A DNA stretch of 64,000 nucleotides, from the NCBI RefSeq assembly GCF_000725125.1, contig NZ_JFCB01000001.1, positions 682,001 to 746,000 on the forward strand. Reading direction: 5' to 3'. A program made the translations under genes and the position numbers. Source of the stretch: Streptomyces toyocaensis (GTDB taxonomy: Bacteria > Actinomycetota > Actinomycetes > Streptomycetales > Streptomycetaceae). The notes under the pieces are model-generated. The model had not been told where the DNA came from. It did no database searches and was given only the letters and a program-made list of their open reading frames with translations. Shown one piece after another: positions 8,351 through 17,789 of this stretch. The stretch's first letter is position 1. Each line of letters opens with the position of its first letter.

Positions 8351-9237
8351 GCGGACCTCTCCGGTGCGGTGTAGAGGGGGAGCCGGGGGTCGACCGGCCG
8401 GCCCTGCCAGGTGTCGCGGATCCAGGCGTGGTCGGGGTGGTCGCAGATCAGCCAGGCGCGTTCGGCCCCGGGCCCCGCCATGACGTTGAGGTAGTACATG
8501 TGATGGCCCGGCACGGCCATGGAGGGCCCGTGCCAGCCGTCCGGGACGAGGACGACGTCGCCGTCGCGCACCTCTGCCAGGACGTCCGTGTCGCGGCCCG
8601 GGCCGGAGGGGGAGACCCGCTGGTAGCCGAGGCCGGGGGTGCCGTCGTGGCCGGTGAACTCGAAGTAGTAGATCTCCTCGAGCACCGACTCCTCGCCCGG
8701 CCGGTGCTCGTCGTGCTTGTGCGGCGGGAAGGAGGACCAGTTGCCGCCCGGCGTGAGCACTTCGACGGCGATGAGCTTGTCGCACTCGAACGCGTCCGCG
8801 GCGCCGAAGTTGTTGACCTGCCGGGAGCAGTTCCCGGTGCCGCGCAGTTCCACGGGGACGCCGGTGGCCGGCCCGTAACGGGCGGGCAGCCGGCGGGTGC
8901 AGCGGGCGCCGGTGAGCGCGAACCGTCCGCCGCCGGCCGAGGACACCGTCGCGCGGGCGTCGCGCGGGACGTAGGCGAAGTCGGTGACACCGTCGAACAC
9001 ACTGGCGCGGCCCGTGAGCTCGAAGGTGTCGTGGCCGTGGTCGTCGTCCGCCGCGACCGTGCAGCCGCCGCTCAGCGGCAGCACGATCCACTCGCTGTCA
9101 CCGGCGTCGAAGGTGTGGATGCCGCCCGGCTCCAGCTCCAGGACGCGCAGGCTGGAGTAACCCCAGCCGGCGGTCTCGGGGGTCACGTCGACGGCGTAGG
9201 GGCCGGCGGCCCCGCCTGCGGGAAGGTGATGCGTCAT
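8347..9237 (-). CDS. iolB: 5-deoxy-glucuronate isomerase IolB
   Basis: A 296-residue bicupin enzyme converting 5-deoxyglucuronate to 2-deoxy-5-keto-gluconate. Typical IolB features are an aromatic and glycine-rich first cupin (WGYSSLRVLELEPGG), the metal-site region PPHKHDEHRPGEES in the second cupin, and 'GWHGPSMAVPGHHMYYLNVMAG' near the C terminus (key residues GWHGP, HHMYYLN). The start is the ATG at 9237. It sits 28 bases after the aldolase gene and overlaps iolD by four bases. Confidence 0.95.
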   Translation of the reverse strand: MTHHLPAGGAAGPYAVDVTPETAGWGYSSLRVLELEPGGIHTFDAGDSEWIVLPLSGGCTVAADDDHGHDTFELTGRASVFDGVTDFAYVPRDARATVSSAGGGRFALTGARCTRRLPARYGPATGVPVELRGTGNCSRQVNNFGAADAFECDKLIAVEVLTPGGNWSSFPPHKHDEHRPGEESVLEEIYYFEFTGHDGTPGLGYQRVSPSGPGRDTDVLAEVRDGDVVLVPDGWHGPSMAVPGHHMYYLNVMAGPGAERAWLICDHPDHAWIRDTWQGRPVDPRLPLYTAPERSA

Positions 9238-9265
9238 GCCATGCCTCCGTGGTCGGACGGGCTTC

Positions 9266-10141
9266 TCACAACAGGCCGACGGCCGTGTCCACCGCCGTCT
9301 CCACACTGCCTCCGGCCGGGTAGAGCAGCGAGCGGCCGACGACCATCCCCTGCACCGTGGGCAGCCGCAGCGCCTTGCCCCAGCGTTCGTACGCCGCCTC
9401 CTGGTCGCCCACCTCGCCGCCGAGCAGGACGACGGGCAGCGTCGAGGTCCGCAGCACCTCGGACATGTCGTCGACGTCGTCGGTGACCGGCAGCTTCAGC
9501 CAGGTGTAGGCGGAGGTGCCGCCCAGCCCGGAGGCGATGGCGATGGAACGGGTGACGGCCTCGGCGGACAGGTCGTTGCGGACCCGGCCGTCCACCCGGC
9601 GCGAGATGAACGGCTCCACGAACACCGGCAGCCGGTGCGCGGCCATGGCGTCGACCGCGCGCGCGGCGGACTCCAGGGTGGTCAGCGAGCCCGGGTCGTC
9701 GTAGTCGACCCGGACCAGCAGTTTGCCGGCGTCGAAGCCCAGCCGGGCGATGTCCTCGGCGCGGTGGCCGGTGAAGCGGTCGTCCATCTCGAAGGACGCT
9801 CCGGCCAGCCCGCCGCGGTTCATCGAACCCATGACGACCTTGTTCTCCAGCGCCCCGAGCAGCAGCAGGTCCTCCAGGATGTCGGCGGTGGCCAGCACCC
9901 CGTCCACGCCCGGCCGGGACAGCGCGACGCAGAGACGTTCCAGCAGGTCGGCGCGGTCCGCCATGGCCAGGCGCCGGTCGCCGATGCCGAGCGCGCCCCG
10001 GGCGGGGTGGTCGGCGGCCACGATCATCAGCCGGCCGCTGTCGCCGATCAGCGGACGCCGGGCCCGGCGGGCGGCCGCCTCGGCGACGGCCTCGGGATGG
10101 CGGGCGCGGACCGCGGTGAGGTCGGGGATGCTGAGATTCAA
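9266..10141 (-). CDS. Cgl0158-type aldolase of the inositol pathway
   Basis: A 291-residue (beta/alpha)8 protein resembling class I aldolases of the DeoC/FbaB type. Recognisable segments are IVAADHPARGALG near residue 40 and LLVRVDYDDPGS (a candidate strand with the Schiff-base region). TYTWLKLPV and GMVVGRSLLYP lie toward the C terminus. Members found inside actinobacterial iol clusters probably take the place of IolJ, cleaving 2-deoxy-5-keto-gluconate-6-phosphate to dihydroxyacetone phosphate and malonic semialdehyde. That role is inferred from position. The start appears to be TTG at 10141, with GGAG 8-11 bases ahead; no ATG or GTG lies near the conserved N terminus. It starts 13 bases after iolC. 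Confidence 0.85.
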   Translation of the reverse strand: MNLSIPDLTAVRARHPEAVAEAAARRARRPLIGDSGRLMIVAADHPARGALGIGDRRLAMADRADLLERLCVALSRPGVDGVLATADILEDLLLLGALENKVVMGSMNRGGLAGASFEMDDRFTGHRAEDIARLGFDAGKLLVRVDYDDPGSLTTLESAARAVDAMAAHRLPVFVEPFISRRVDGRVRNDLSAEAVTRSIAIASGLGGTSAYTWLKLPVTDDVDDMSEVLRTSTLPVVLLGGEVGDQEAAYERWGKALRLPTVQGMVVGRSLLYPAGGSVETAVDTAVGLL

Positions 10142-10154
10142 GGGAGGGCTCCGT

Positions 10155-11147
10155 TCAGGACTGGCTCGGCAGGCCCGCCGCGTCCGGCGAGGCGGCCCGC
10201 GCGAGGAGGTCCGCGACCTCCGACGGGGTCGGCATGGCGGACGAACAGGCGAGGCGCGAGGCGACGAGGGCGCCGGCGGCGTTGGCGTGGCGCATGGTCC
10301 GCTCCAGGTCCCAGCCGGACAGCAGGCCGTGGCAGAGCGAGCCGCCGAAGGCGTCTCCCGCACCGAGGCCGTTGACCACCTCGACCGGCACCGGGGGCAC
10401 CTCGGCCCGGGTACCGTCGCGGTGCACGGCGAGCACGCCCCTGGGGCCCTGCTTGACCACGGCCAGCTCCACACCGGCCGCCAGCAGCGCCTCGGCGCAT
10501 GCCTCGGGGTCCCGCACGCCGGTGGCGACCTCGCACTCGTCGAGGTTGCCGACCGCCACCGTGGCGTGGCGCAGTGCCTCGCGGTAGTACGGACGCGCCT
10601 GGCCGGTGTCCCGCCAGAACATGGGACGCCAGTCCAGGTCGAACACGGTGGTGCCGGCCCTGTCGCGCGCCGCCAGTGCGTCGAGGGTGGCCGAGCGGCT
10701 CGGCTCCTCGCTGAGGCCGGTACCGGTGACCCAGAAGATCCCGGCCGCGCGGACGGCGGGCAGGTCCAGCTCCCGGGTGTGGATCTCCAGGTCGGGCGCC
10801 TTGGGCCGGCGGTAGAAGTACAGCGGGAAGTCGTCCGGCGGGAAGATCTCGCAGAAGGTCACGGGGGTGGGGTACGCGGGCACGGGGGTGACCCAGCGGT
10901 CGTCGACGCCGAAGTCCCTCAGCGCCTCGTGCAGGTAGGTGCCGAACGGGTCGGCCCCCGTGCGGGTGATCACCGCCGTGGAGCGGCCCAGCCGGGCGGC
11001 CGCGACCGCGACGTTGGCGGCCGAACCACCCAGGAACTTCCCGAATGTCTCCACTCGTGACAGCGGCACACCGGTCTGCAGGGGATAAAGATCGACCCCG
11101 ATGCGACCCATGGTGATCAGGTCGAAATACTGTGGTGAGTCGGCCAT
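10155..11147 (-). CDS. iolC: 5-dehydro-2-deoxygluconokinase IolC
   Basis: A 330-residue PfkB/ribokinase-family kinase that phosphorylates 2-deoxy-5-keto-gluconate. The N-terminal GRIGVDLYPLQ and GKFLGGSAANVAVAAARLG (residues 14-55) match IolC. The ATP-site/catalytic signature NGLGAGDAFGGSL, with the catalytic Asp, is near residue 250. It is the first gene of the leftward iol operon. About 320 bases of divergent promoter DNA separate it from the transporter operon. Only the final methylmalonate-semialdehyde dehydrogenase (IolA) is not in this window. Confidence 0.95.
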   Translation of the reverse strand: MADSPQYFDLITMGRIGVDLYPLQTGVPLSRVETFGKFLGGSAANVAVAAARLGRSTAVITRTGADPFGTYLHEALRDFGVDDRWVTPVPAYPTPVTFCEIFPPDDFPLYFYRRPKAPDLEIHTRELDLPAVRAAGIFWVTGTGLSEEPSRSATLDALAARDRAGTTVFDLDWRPMFWRDTGQARPYYREALRHATVAVGNLDECEVATGVRDPEACAEALLAAGVELAVVKQGPRGVLAVHRDGTRAEVPPVPVEVVNGLGAGDAFGGSLCHGLLSGWDLERTMRHANAAGALVASRLACSSAMPTPSEVADLLARAASPDAAGLPSQS

Positions 11148-11238
11148 GAAGCGATGCTCCTGAAACGCTTGGGGATGCGGGTCCCGGGACGCCCTGCCAC
11201 GGTGGGGGGCGTGGATTCCAGGGACCTGCCGCCTCTCA

Positions 11239-11268
11239 GGTGTAGGTCTCGGAGGGCGGCGATGTCAA
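11239..11268 (-). promoter_or_regulatory. Promoter of the leftward iol operon
   Basis: On the minus strand TTGACA (11268-11263) and TACACC (11244-11239) are 18 bases apart. This resembles a housekeeping sigma promoter, about 90 bases upstream of iolC. Confidence 0.6.
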
Positions 11269-11271
11269 TAG

Positions 11272-11283
11272 TTTGTACTTACA
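11272..11283. promoter_or_regulatory. Candidate IolR operator
   Basis: TTTGTACTTACA contains the perfect inverted repeat TGTA-CT-TACA (11274-11283). It touches the upstream edge of the leftward -35 box and lies between both divergent promoters. A near-identical element (TTTGTACTGACA on the minus strand) recurs at 19808-19819 in front of the PhyH dioxygenase gene. GntR proteins typically bind such short inverted repeats. Confidence 0.6.
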
Positions 11284-11320
11284 TTCGGACGAGCGCGTGA
11301 AATGATGTCTTAACAAAGTA

Positions 11321-11349
11321 TTGACAGTAGCCGTATCTGGGGATTGGAT
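11321..11349 (+). promoter_or_regulatory. Promoter of the inositol ABC transporter operon
   Basis: TTGACA at 11321-11326 is followed after 17 bases by TTGGAT (11344-11349). It lies about 115 bases before the binding-protein gene, in unusually AT-rich DNA for this window. Confidence 0.55.
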
Positions 11350-11465
11350 CGCGTCCCAGCACGACAGCCGTGTGCCACGGCACACACCCGGATCTCCGAG
11401 GCTCCGGGCACCGGATCCTCGGACTCCCGCCCTTTCCCCGCGTAGCACAGTGAGGTGCAGGACAG

Positions 11466-12485
11466 ATGGACCGCTCTTCTCTCACCCGCTCCCGCAGAAT
11501 CGCGCCGTTCGTCGCGGTCGCAGCGGCAGCCGCCCTGACCCTCGCCGGCTGTTCCAGCGGTTCGGGCGGCAAGAAGTCCGAGGAAGGCGGCGCCGACGCC
11601 TCGGCGGGCAAGGCCTCGACGCCCCGTATGACGGTCGCTCTCGTCACCCACCAGTCCCCCGGTGACACCTTCTGGGACATCGTCCGCAAGGGCGCCCAGG
11701 CCGCCGCGGACAAGGACAACGTCAAGCTCGTCTACTCCGCCGACCCGAACGCCGGCAACCAGGCCAACCTGGTGCAGAACGCGATCGACCAGAAGGTCGA
11801 CGGCATCGCCGTCACCCTCGCCAAGCCGGACGCGCTCAAGGGCGTCATAGCCAAGGCCGAGGCGGTCGGCATCCCGGTCGTCGGCCTCAACTCCGGCGTG
11901 AGCGACTGGAAGGACCTCGGCCTGCTGGAGTTCTTCGGCCAGGACGAGTCCGTCGCGGGCGAGGCCTTCGGCAAGAAGCTCAACGAGGTCGGCGCGAAGA
12001 ACGCCGTCTGCGTCGTCCAGGAACAGGGCAACGTCGGCCTGACCCAGCGCTGCGACGGGGTGAAGAAGACCTTCGAGGGCAAGACCCAGGTCCTCAACGT
12101 CAACGGCACGGACATGCCCTCGGTCAAGTCGACGATCACCGCGAAGCTCAAGCAGGACTCCTCCATCGACTACGTCGTCACCCTCGGCGCGCCCTTCGCG
12201 CTGACCGCGGTGCAGTCCGTGGAAGAGTCCGGAAGCAAGGCGAAGGTCGCCACCTTCGACCTCAACAAGCAGCTGACCGGGGCCATCAAGGACGGCGGCA
12301 TCCAGTTCGCGGTGGACCAGCAGCCCTACCTCCAGGGCTACCTCGCCGTCGACGGGCTGTGGCTCTACAAGAACAACGGCAACTACAGCGGCGGCGGTGA
12401 GCAGCCGGTGCTCACCGGCCCGGCGTTCGTCGACGAGTCCAACGTCGACGCGGTCTCCGAGTTCGCCGGGAAGGGCACTCGGTGA
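11466..12485 (+). CDS. Sugar ABC transporter substrate-binding lipoprotein (inositol import, predicted)
   Basis: A 339-residue lipoprotein. The signal ends in the lipobox LAGC near residue 30, followed by a Ser/Gly/Lys linker. The rest is a periplasmic-binding-protein type 1 fold of the ribose/inositol group (VALVTHQSPGDTFWDIVRKGA, 'AVDQQPYLQGYLAVDGL'). It would capture the sugar outside the membrane and hand it to the permease encoded next. Its place opposite iolC and upstream of iolE/iolG points to myo-inositol or a stereoisomer as ligand. The stop overlaps the permease start (TGATG). Confidence 0.9.
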   Translation: MDRSSLTRSRRIAPFVAVAAAAALTLAGCSSGSGGKKSEEGGADASAGKASTPRMTVALVTHQSPGDTFWDIVRKGAQAAADKDNVKLVYSADPNAGNQANLVQNAIDQKVDGIAVTLAKPDALKGVIAKAEAVGIPVVGLNSGVSDWKDLGLLEFFGQDESVAGEAFGKKLNEVGAKNAVCVVQEQGNVGLTQRCDGVKKTFEGKTQVLNVNGTDMPSVKSTITAKLKQDSSIDYVVTLGAPFALTAVQSVEESGSKAKVATFDLNKQLTGAIKDGGIQFAVDQQPYLQGYLAVDGLWLYKNNGNYSGGGEQPVLTGPAFVDESNVDAVSEFAGKGTR

Positions 12486-13561
12486 TGAGCAAGGCCCAAC
12501 AGGCTGAGCCGGCGGTGAACACACCGCCGGCCCCCGGCCCCCGGCAGACCGACGGCCGGACGGCGCGGCGCCCGCTGGCGCTGCGCCTGCTCGCCCGGCC
12601 CGAGGTCGGCGTGTTCCTGGGTGCCGTGGCCGTCCTGGTGTTCTTCCTGTTCGCCGCCCCGCCGGTGCGGGACGGCAGCTCGATGGCGAACATCCTGTAC
12701 CAGTCGTCGACCATCGGGATCATGGCGCTGCCCGTGGCCCTGCTGATGATCGGCGGCGAGTTCGACCTCTCGGCCGGTGTCGCCGTCGTCACCTCGGCGC
12801 TGACCGCGAGCATGCTCAGCTACCAGCTCACCCTGAACGTGTGGGTGGGCGTGGTCGTCGCCCTGGTGGTGTCCCTCGCCGTCGGCATGTTCAACGGCTG
12901 GATGCTGGTAAAGACGGGACTGCCGAGCTTCCTGGTCACCCTCGGCACCTTCCTGATCCTGCAGGGCGTCAACCTCGCGGTGACCAAGCTGGTCACCGGC
13001 AACGTCGCCACCGACGACATCAGCGACATGGACGGCTTCGACCAGGCCCAGGCGCTCTTCGCCTCCAGCTTCGACGTCGGCGGCGTCCAGGTGAAGATCA
13101 CCGTGGTGTGGTGGCTGGTCTTCGCCGCCCTGGCCACCTGGGTCCTGCTGCGCACCAAGTACGGCAACTGGGTCTTCGCGGTCGGCGGCAACAAGGAGAG
13201 CGCCCGCGCGGTCGGCGTCCCCGTCACCTTCACCAAGATCTCGCTGTTCATGCTGGTCGGCTTCGGCGCCTGGTTCGTCGGCATGCACAACCTGTTCTCC
13301 TTCAACACCGTGCAGTCCGGCGAGGGCGTGGGCCAGGAGCTCATCTACATCGCCGCGGCGGTCATCGGCGGCTGTCTGCTGACCGGCGGCTACGGCTCCG
13401 CGATCGGGCCCGTCTTCGGCGCCTTCATGTTCGGCATGGTGCAGCAGGGCATCGTCTACGCCGGCTGGAACCCCGACTGGTTCAAGGCCTTCCTCGGCGT
13501 GATGCTCCTCGGCGCCGTCCTCATCAATCTGTGGGTCCAGCGCACGGCGACCCGGAGGTGA
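12485..13561 (+). CDS. Sugar ABC transporter permease (RbsC/AraH family)
   Basis: A 358-residue integral membrane protein with a long hydrophilic N terminus (about 35 residues) and eight to ten hydrophobic segments. RbsC-like landmarks include [17 protein letters not shown] near residue 85 and '[20 protein letters not shown]'. The C-terminal [22 protein letters not shown] is key at GSAIGP. It forms the channel of the importer with the neighbouring binding protein and ATPase. ATG 12485 is used; a GTG three bases earlier is also possible. The stop is five bases before the ATPase start. Confidence 0.92.
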   Translation: MSKAQQAEPAVNTPPAPGPRQTDGRTARRPLALRLLARPEVGVFLGAVAVLVFFLFAAPPVRDGSSMANILYQSSTIGIMALPVALLMIGGEFDLSAGVAVVTSALTASMLSYQLTLNVWVGVVVALVVSLAVGMFNGWMLVKTGLPSFLVTLGTFLILQGVNLAVTKLVTGNVATDDISDMDGFDQAQALFASSFDVGGVQVKITVVWWLVFAALATWVLLRTKYGNWVFAVGGNKESARAVGVPVTFTKISLFMLVGFGAWFVGMHNLFSFNTVQSGEGVGQELIYIAAAVIGGCLLTGGYGSAIGPVFGAFMFGMVQQGIVYAGWNPDWFKAFLGVMLLGAVLINLWVQRTATRR

Positions 13562-13566
13562 CCGCA

Positions 13567-14478
13567 ATGACCGACAAGACGACCTCCGCCCACGGTGCCG
13601 CCCCGACGGGCACCCCGGCCGACGGCGACCGCCCCCTGGTCGAACTCCGCGCGGCCGGCAAGTCCTACGGCAACATCCGCGCGCTGCACGGCGTCGACCT
13701 CACCGTCCACCCCGGCAAGGTGACCTGCGTCCTCGGCGACAACGGCGCCGGCAAGTCCACCCTCATCAAGATCATCTCCGGACTTCACCAGCACACCGAG
13801 GGCGAGTTCCTCGTCGACGGCGGGCCGGTGCGCTTCTCCACCCCGCGCGAGGCCCTCGACAAGGGCATCGCCACCGTCTACCAGGACCTCGCGGTCGTGC
13901 CGCTGATGCCGGTGTGGCGGAACTTCTTCCTCGGCTCCGAGGTGACCAAGGGGCCCTGGCCCGTCCGCCGCCTCGACATCGACCGGATGAAGAAGACGGC
14001 CGACGAGGAACTGCGCAACATGGGCATCGTCCTGGACGACCTGGAGCAGCCCATCGGCACGCTCTCCGGCGGCCAGCGCCAGTGCGTCGCCATCGCCCGT
14101 GCGGTCTACTTCGGCGCCCGCGTCCTCATCCTCGACGAGCCGACCGCCGCCCTCGGCGTCAAGCAGTCCGGTGTGGTCCTGAAGTACATCGCGATGGCCC
14201 GCGACCGCGGCCTCGGCGTCATCTTCATCACCCACAACCCGCACCACGCGTACATGGTGGGCGACCACTTCAGCGTGCTGCGCCTGGGCACCATGGAGCT
14301 CAGCGCCGACCGCAGCGAGGTGAGCCTCGAGGAGCTGACCAACCACATGGCAGGCGGCGCGGAACTGGCCGCGCTCAAGCACGAGCTGGCGCAGGTCCGC
14401 GGTGTCGACACCGCGGGGCTCCCCGAGGAGGGTGACCTGCAGGCCCCCGTAGCCGCAACTCCGGAAGGGAAGTCCTGA
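13567..14478 (+). CDS. Sugar ABC transporter ATP-binding protein
   Basis: A 303-residue ATPase. Walker A is GDNGAGKST near residue 60, the signature is [14 protein letters not shown], Walker B is [12 protein letters not shown], and the switch His is in FITHNPHH. Carbohydrate importers of the RbsA type usually have two fused ATPase halves of about 500 residues. This one is a single half, as in other actinobacterial sugar cassettes of this kind, so it would work as a homodimer. One base separates it from iolE. Confidence 0.93.
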   Translation: MTDKTTSAHGAAPTGTPADGDRPLVELRAAGKSYGNIRALHGVDLTVHPGKVTCVLGDNGAGKSTLIKIISGLHQHTEGEFLVDGGPVRFSTPREALDKGIATVYQDLAVVPLMPVWRNFFLGSEVTKGPWPVRRLDIDRMKKTADEELRNMGIVLDDLEQPIGTLSGGQRQCVAIARAVYFGARVLILDEPTAALGVKQSGVVLKYIAMARDRGLGVIFITHNPHHAYMVGDHFSVLRLGTMELSADRSEVSLEELTNHMAGGAELAALKHELAQVRGVDTAGLPEEGDLQAPVAATPEGKS

Positions 14479-14479
14479 C

Positions 14480-15382
14480 ATGGCAGTCGCCCTCGACCGC
14501 ATCCGGGTCGGCTCCGCCCCCGACTCCTGGGGCGTCTGGTTCCCCGACGACCCCCAGCAGGTGCCCTGGCGGCGCTTCCTCGACGAGGTCGCCGAGGCCG
14601 GCTACTCCTGGATCGAGCTCGGCCCCTACGGCTACCTCCCCACCGACCCGGCCCGCCTCACCGAGGAGGTGGAGCGGCGGGGCCTGAGGGTCTCCGCCGG
14701 CACCATCTTCTGCGGGCTGCACCGCGGACCGTCCGAGTGGGACGCCACCTGGGAGCAGGTCAGCCGCGTCGCCGCCCTCACCCGGGACATGGACGCGAAG
14801 CACCTCGTCGTCATCCCGTCCTTCTGGCGCGACGACAAGACCGCCGAGATCCTGGAGCCGCCGGAGCTCACCACCGAGCAGTGGGGCCACCTCACCCGGG
14901 GCATGGAACGCCTCGGCCGCGAGGTGAAGGAGACGTACGGGCTCGACATCGTCGTCCACCCGCACGCCGACACCCACATCGACACCGAGGAGCACGTCGA
15001 GCGCTTCCTCGACTCGACCGACTCCGGCCTGGTCAGCCTCTGCCTGGACACCGGCCACTACGCCTACTGCGGCGGCGACAGCGTGAAGCTGATCGAGACC
15101 TACGGCGAGCGCATCGGCTACCTCCATCTCAAGCAGGTCGACCCGGAGATCCTCGCCGACGTCGTCAGGAACGAGATCCCGTTCGGGCCCGCCGTCCAGC
15201 GCGGGGTGATGTGCGAACCGCCCGCCGGTGTCCCCGAGCTGGGTCCGGTCCTCACGGCCGCCCAGAAGCTCGGGGTGGACCTGTTCGCGATCGTCGAGCA
15301 GGACATGTACCCCTGCGAGCCGGACAAGCCCCTGCCGATCGCGGTACGCACCCGCGCGTTCCTCCGTTCCTGCGGCGCCTGA
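14480..15382 (+). CDS. iolE: IolE-like inosose dehydratase / sugar phosphate isomerase-epimerase
   Basis: A 300-residue TIM-barrel of the AP-endonuclease-2-like superfamily. It opens with the family motif [11 protein letters not shown]. Metal-site residues are visible in [25 protein letters not shown] and YLHLKQVD, and the Glu near the end is in AIVEQDMYP. By motif and context it would dehydrate scyllo-inosose to the cyclohexane-dione used by IolD. IolI/IolH isomerases are close relatives, so the exact step is inferred. It follows the ATPase gene by one base. Confidence 0.85.
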   Translation: MAVALDRIRVGSAPDSWGVWFPDDPQQVPWRRFLDEVAEAGYSWIELGPYGYLPTDPARLTEEVERRGLRVSAGTIFCGLHRGPSEWDATWEQVSRVAALTRDMDAKHLVVIPSFWRDDKTAEILEPPELTTEQWGHLTRGMERLGREVKETYGLDIVVHPHADTHIDTEEHVERFLDSTDSGLVSLCLDTGHYAYCGGDSVKLIETYGERIGYLHLKQVDPEILADVVRNEIPFGPAVQRGVMCEPPAGVPELGPVLTAAQKLGVDLFAIVEQDMYPCEPDKPLPIAVRTRAFLRSCGA

Positions 15383-15402
15383 CGACCGGAGGGAGACGCG
15401 AG

Positions 15403-16422
15403 ATGAACCGGTTCCGGCCTCTGGGCATCGCCGTCGTCGGCACCGGCCGCATGGGCGCGGACCACGTACGCCGGATCGACCGGGTCATCAGCGGCGCGCG
15501 GGTCACCGCCGTCGTGGACATCGACGCCGAACGGGCCGAGGCCGTCGCCGCGGGCGTCGACGGCTGCACCGCCCACACCGACCCGGCCGCCGCGATGGCG
15601 GCGGCCGACGTCGACGCCGTACTCGTCGCCTCCCCGGGGCCGGCCCACGAGGCCGCCCTGCTCACCGCGTTCGAGCACGATCTGCCCGTGCTGTGCGAGA
15701 AGCCGCTCACCCCCGACGCGGCCTCCGCCCTGCGCGTCATGGAAGCCGAAGCGGCCCTCGGCCACCGGAGGGTCCAGGTCGGCTTCATGCGCCGCTACGA
15801 CACCGAGTACGTGCGGCTCAAGGCCCTGCTGGAGACCGGCCGGCTGGGCCGCCCGCTCATGCTGCACAACCGGCACCGCAACGTGGCCAGCCCGCCCTTC
15901 TTCACCAGCTCCATGCTGATCAGCGACTCGGTGGCCCACGAGGTGGACGCCACCCGCTGGCTCCTCGGCCACGAGATCACCGCCGTCACCGTCCTGCGCC
16001 CCACTCGGTCGGCCGGAGCCCCCGAGGGACTGCGCGACCCGCAGTTCGTCGTCCTGGAGACCGACGGCGGCGCGCTCTCGGACGTCGAGATCTTCGTCAA
16101 CTGCGGATTCGGCTACCAGGTGCAGGCCGAGGTGGTCTGCGAACTCGGCACCGCCCGCATCGGCGACGGCCACGCCCTGGTCACCACCATGGCCGGCCGC
16201 TGGGGCGGCACCGTCGCCCAGGACTGGACCGAGCGCTTCGCCCAGGCCTACGACGACGAGGTGCAGGCCTGGGTCGACACCACCCGCCGCGGCGAGGTCA
16301 CCGGCCCCAGCACCTGGGACGGCTACGCCGCCGCGGCCGTCTGCGAGGCGGGCGTCCGGGCGCTGGAGGACGGCCGCCGGGTGGCGGTCGACCTGGTGGA
16401 GAGACCGCCGCTGTACCGCTGA
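15403..16422 (+). CDS. iolG: Inositol 2-dehydrogenase (Gfo/Idh/MocA family)
   Basis: A 339-residue NAD-dependent dehydrogenase. Its Rossmann fingerprint is [12 protein letters not shown] near residue 12. The catalytic Lys is in CEKPLTPD (about residue 97), and the [14 protein letters not shown] region (about residue 170) provides the His/Asp pair typical of inositol dehydrogenases. It oxidises myo-inositol to scyllo-inosose, the entry step of the pathway. ATG 15403 follows GGAGGGAG. It is the last gene of the rightward operon and is followed by a hairpin. Confidence 0.9.
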   Translation: MNRFRPLGIAVVGTGRMGADHVRRIDRVISGARVTAVVDIDAERAEAVAAGVDGCTAHTDPAAAMAAADVDAVLVASPGPAHEAALLTAFEHDLPVLCEKPLTPDAASALRVMEAEAALGHRRVQVGFMRRYDTEYVRLKALLETGRLGRPLMLHNRHRNVASPPFFTSSMLISDSVAHEVDATRWLLGHEITAVTVLRPTRSAGAPEGLRDPQFVVLETDGGALSDVEIFVNCGFGYQVQAEVVCELGTARIGDGHALVTTMAGRWGGTVAQDWTERFAQAYDDEVQAWVDTTRRGEVTGPSTWDGYAAAAVCEAGVRALEDGRRVAVDLVERPPLYR

Positions 16423-16430
16423 CCCCACGC

Positions 16431-16462
16431 GTGACGGCCGCCCCCGAGGGAGCGGCCGTCAC
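16431..16462. terminator. Bidirectional hairpin between convergent operons
   Basis: GTGACGGCCG (16431-16440) pairs with CGGCCGTCAC (16453-16462); outer bases CCCCAC/GTGGGG extend it imperfectly. It lies between the iolG stop and the end of the leftward dehydrogenase operon. Confidence 0.8.
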
Positions 16463-16481
16463 CCGTGGGGTGCCCGAGACG

Positions 16482-16736
16482 TCAGCCGGTCGCGGCGCGC
16501 GGGCGCGGAGCGAGCCCCGCCGCCTCGTGGCACGCGTCGATGAGCCGCATGGTCGTCACCGCGTCGTCGGCGTCCGGCGCGAGCGGTGCGCCCTCGCGCA
16601 CCCGGGCGGCGAACGCCTCCGTCTGGTACGTGCACGACGACCGGGTGCCCAGGTGCTCCCTGCGCTCGCCGCCCGCGGTGCGCACCACGATCCGGGGGAC
16701 TCCGGTGCGCAGGGGTTCCCGGCCGGGCCCGCTCAT
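16482..16736 (-). pseudogene. C-terminal remnant of a Gfo/Idh/MocA dehydrogenase
   Basis: Only 84 codons. The last 50 residues (TYQTEAFAARVREG, DADDAVTTMRLIDACHEAAG) are the usual C-terminal helices of a Gfo/Idh/MocA oxidoreductase. No Rossmann domain, no EKP lysine and no start region of such an enzyme occur upstream in any frame. The ATG at 16736 overlaps the stop of the preceding intact dehydrogenase by four bases, so it may still be translated. It most likely remains from an internal deletion that removed some 250 codons. Confidence 0.7.
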
Positions 16737-17737
16737 GCCTGCCGTACCTCCTCGAGGGTGACGGGACGGTGCTCGTGCAGCGACAGGGTGCACGCCTCGG
16801 CGATCCAGCCGGCCTCCAGGGCGTCCGCGACCGTGCACGGCGAGGGGCGGGAGCCCGCCACGACCTCGGTGAACGCGGTCAGCTCGGCCCGGTAGGCGGC
16901 CGTGAAGCGGTCCATGAAGAAGTCGTGGGGGGTGCCGGCAGGGAAGGTCACGCCCGGCTCCACCGACCGCAGCGGCAGCTTGTCCTCCAGGCCCACCGCG
17001 ATGGAGTCCTCGAAACCGTGGAGCTCCATGCGGACGTCGTAACCCCGCCCGTTGTGACGGCTGTTGGAGACCACCGCGAGGGTGCCGTCGTCCAGGGTGA
17101 GGACCGCTCCCGTGGTGTCGGCGTCACCGGCCTCCCTGATGTAGCCGGCGCCCCGGTTGCCGCCCGCCGCGTACACCTCGGTGACCTCGCGGCCGGTCAC
17201 CCAGCGGATGATGTCGAAGTCGTGCACCGAGCAGTCCCGGAAGATGCCCCCGGACGCGGCGATGTACGCGGCCGGCGGCGGCGCCGGGTCGAGCGTGGTC
17301 GAGCGCACGGTGTGCAGCCTGCCCAGCTCCCCGCCCCGCACGGCGGCCCGCGCGGCGACGAAGCCGGCGTCGAAGCGGCGGTTGAAGCCGATCTGGATCG
17401 GCACGTCCCGCCCTGCGACCGCCTTCAGCACCTCCACCCCCTCGGCCATGGTCCTGGCCACGGGCTTCTCGCAGAAGACGGGGACGCCCGCCTCCGCGCA
17501 GGCCAGGATCAGCGCCGGGTGGGCGTCCGTCGCCGCGGCGACGACCACGCCGTCCACCCCGGCCGCGAGCATCGCCTCGGGGGAGTCCGCGACCTCGGCG
17601 CCGAACCGCTCGGCGGCGGCCTTCGCGGCGTCCGTGAACGGGTCGGAGACGACGAGGGAGCCGACGGCGTCGAGCCCGGACAGGGTCTCGGCGTGGAAGG
17701 CGCCGATGCGGCCGAGGCCGAGGATTCCGATGCGCAT
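16733..17737 (-). CDS. Inositol/cyclitol dehydrogenase-like protein (Gfo/Idh/MocA)
   Basis: A 334-residue NAD(P)-dependent dehydrogenase. The N-terminal ILGLGRIGAFHAE is the nucleotide site, FCEKPVART carries the catalytic Lys near residue 93, and IFRDCSVHDFDIIRW (about residue 165) the Asp/His pair. The CSVHDFD pattern is common in myo-/scyllo-inositol dehydrogenases. Part of a leftward unit with the SDR and PhyH genes, 52 bases after the SDR. It may oxidise another inositol isomer or a methylated or glycosylated cyclitol; the substrate is inferred from the neighbourhood only. Confidence 0.88.
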   Translation of the reverse strand: MRIGILGLGRIGAFHAETLSGLDAVGSLVVSDPFTDAAKAAAERFGAEVADSPEAMLAAGVDGVVVAAATDAHPALILACAEAGVPVFCEKPVARTMAEGVEVLKAVAGRDVPIQIGFNRRFDAGFVAARAAVRGGELGRLHTVRSTTLDPAPPPAAYIAASGGIFRDCSVHDFDIIRWVTGREVTEVYAAGGNRGAGYIREAGDADTTGAVLTLDDGTLAVVSNSRHNGRGYDVRMELHGFEDSIAVGLEDKLPLRSVEPGVTFPAGTPHDFFMDRFTAAYRAELTAFTEVVAGSRPSPCTVADALEAGWIAEACTLSLHEHRPVTLEEVRQA

Positions 17738-17789
17738 GAGGCGGTGCTCCTTGAGTGCGGGTGGTGCGGACGAGTGGGGGGAGAGGGGT

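Noticed and set aside
4877..8374. Long open frame on the + strand antisense to iolR and iolD
   Set aside because: Composition is the usual high-GC shadow of the genes on the other strand; no domains, and it runs through the DUF427 gene in a wrong frame.
11160..11465. Small open frames in the iolC/transporter intergenic region
   Set aside because: They cross the promoters and operator, have no ribosome site and no Streptomyces-like codon bias.
12485..14478. Possibility that the ABC ATPase is a truncated RbsA-type double ATPase
   Set aside because: The single domain is complete from Walker A to H loop, has an ordinary C-terminal end and is tightly followed by iolE, so it is a genuine half-size protein.
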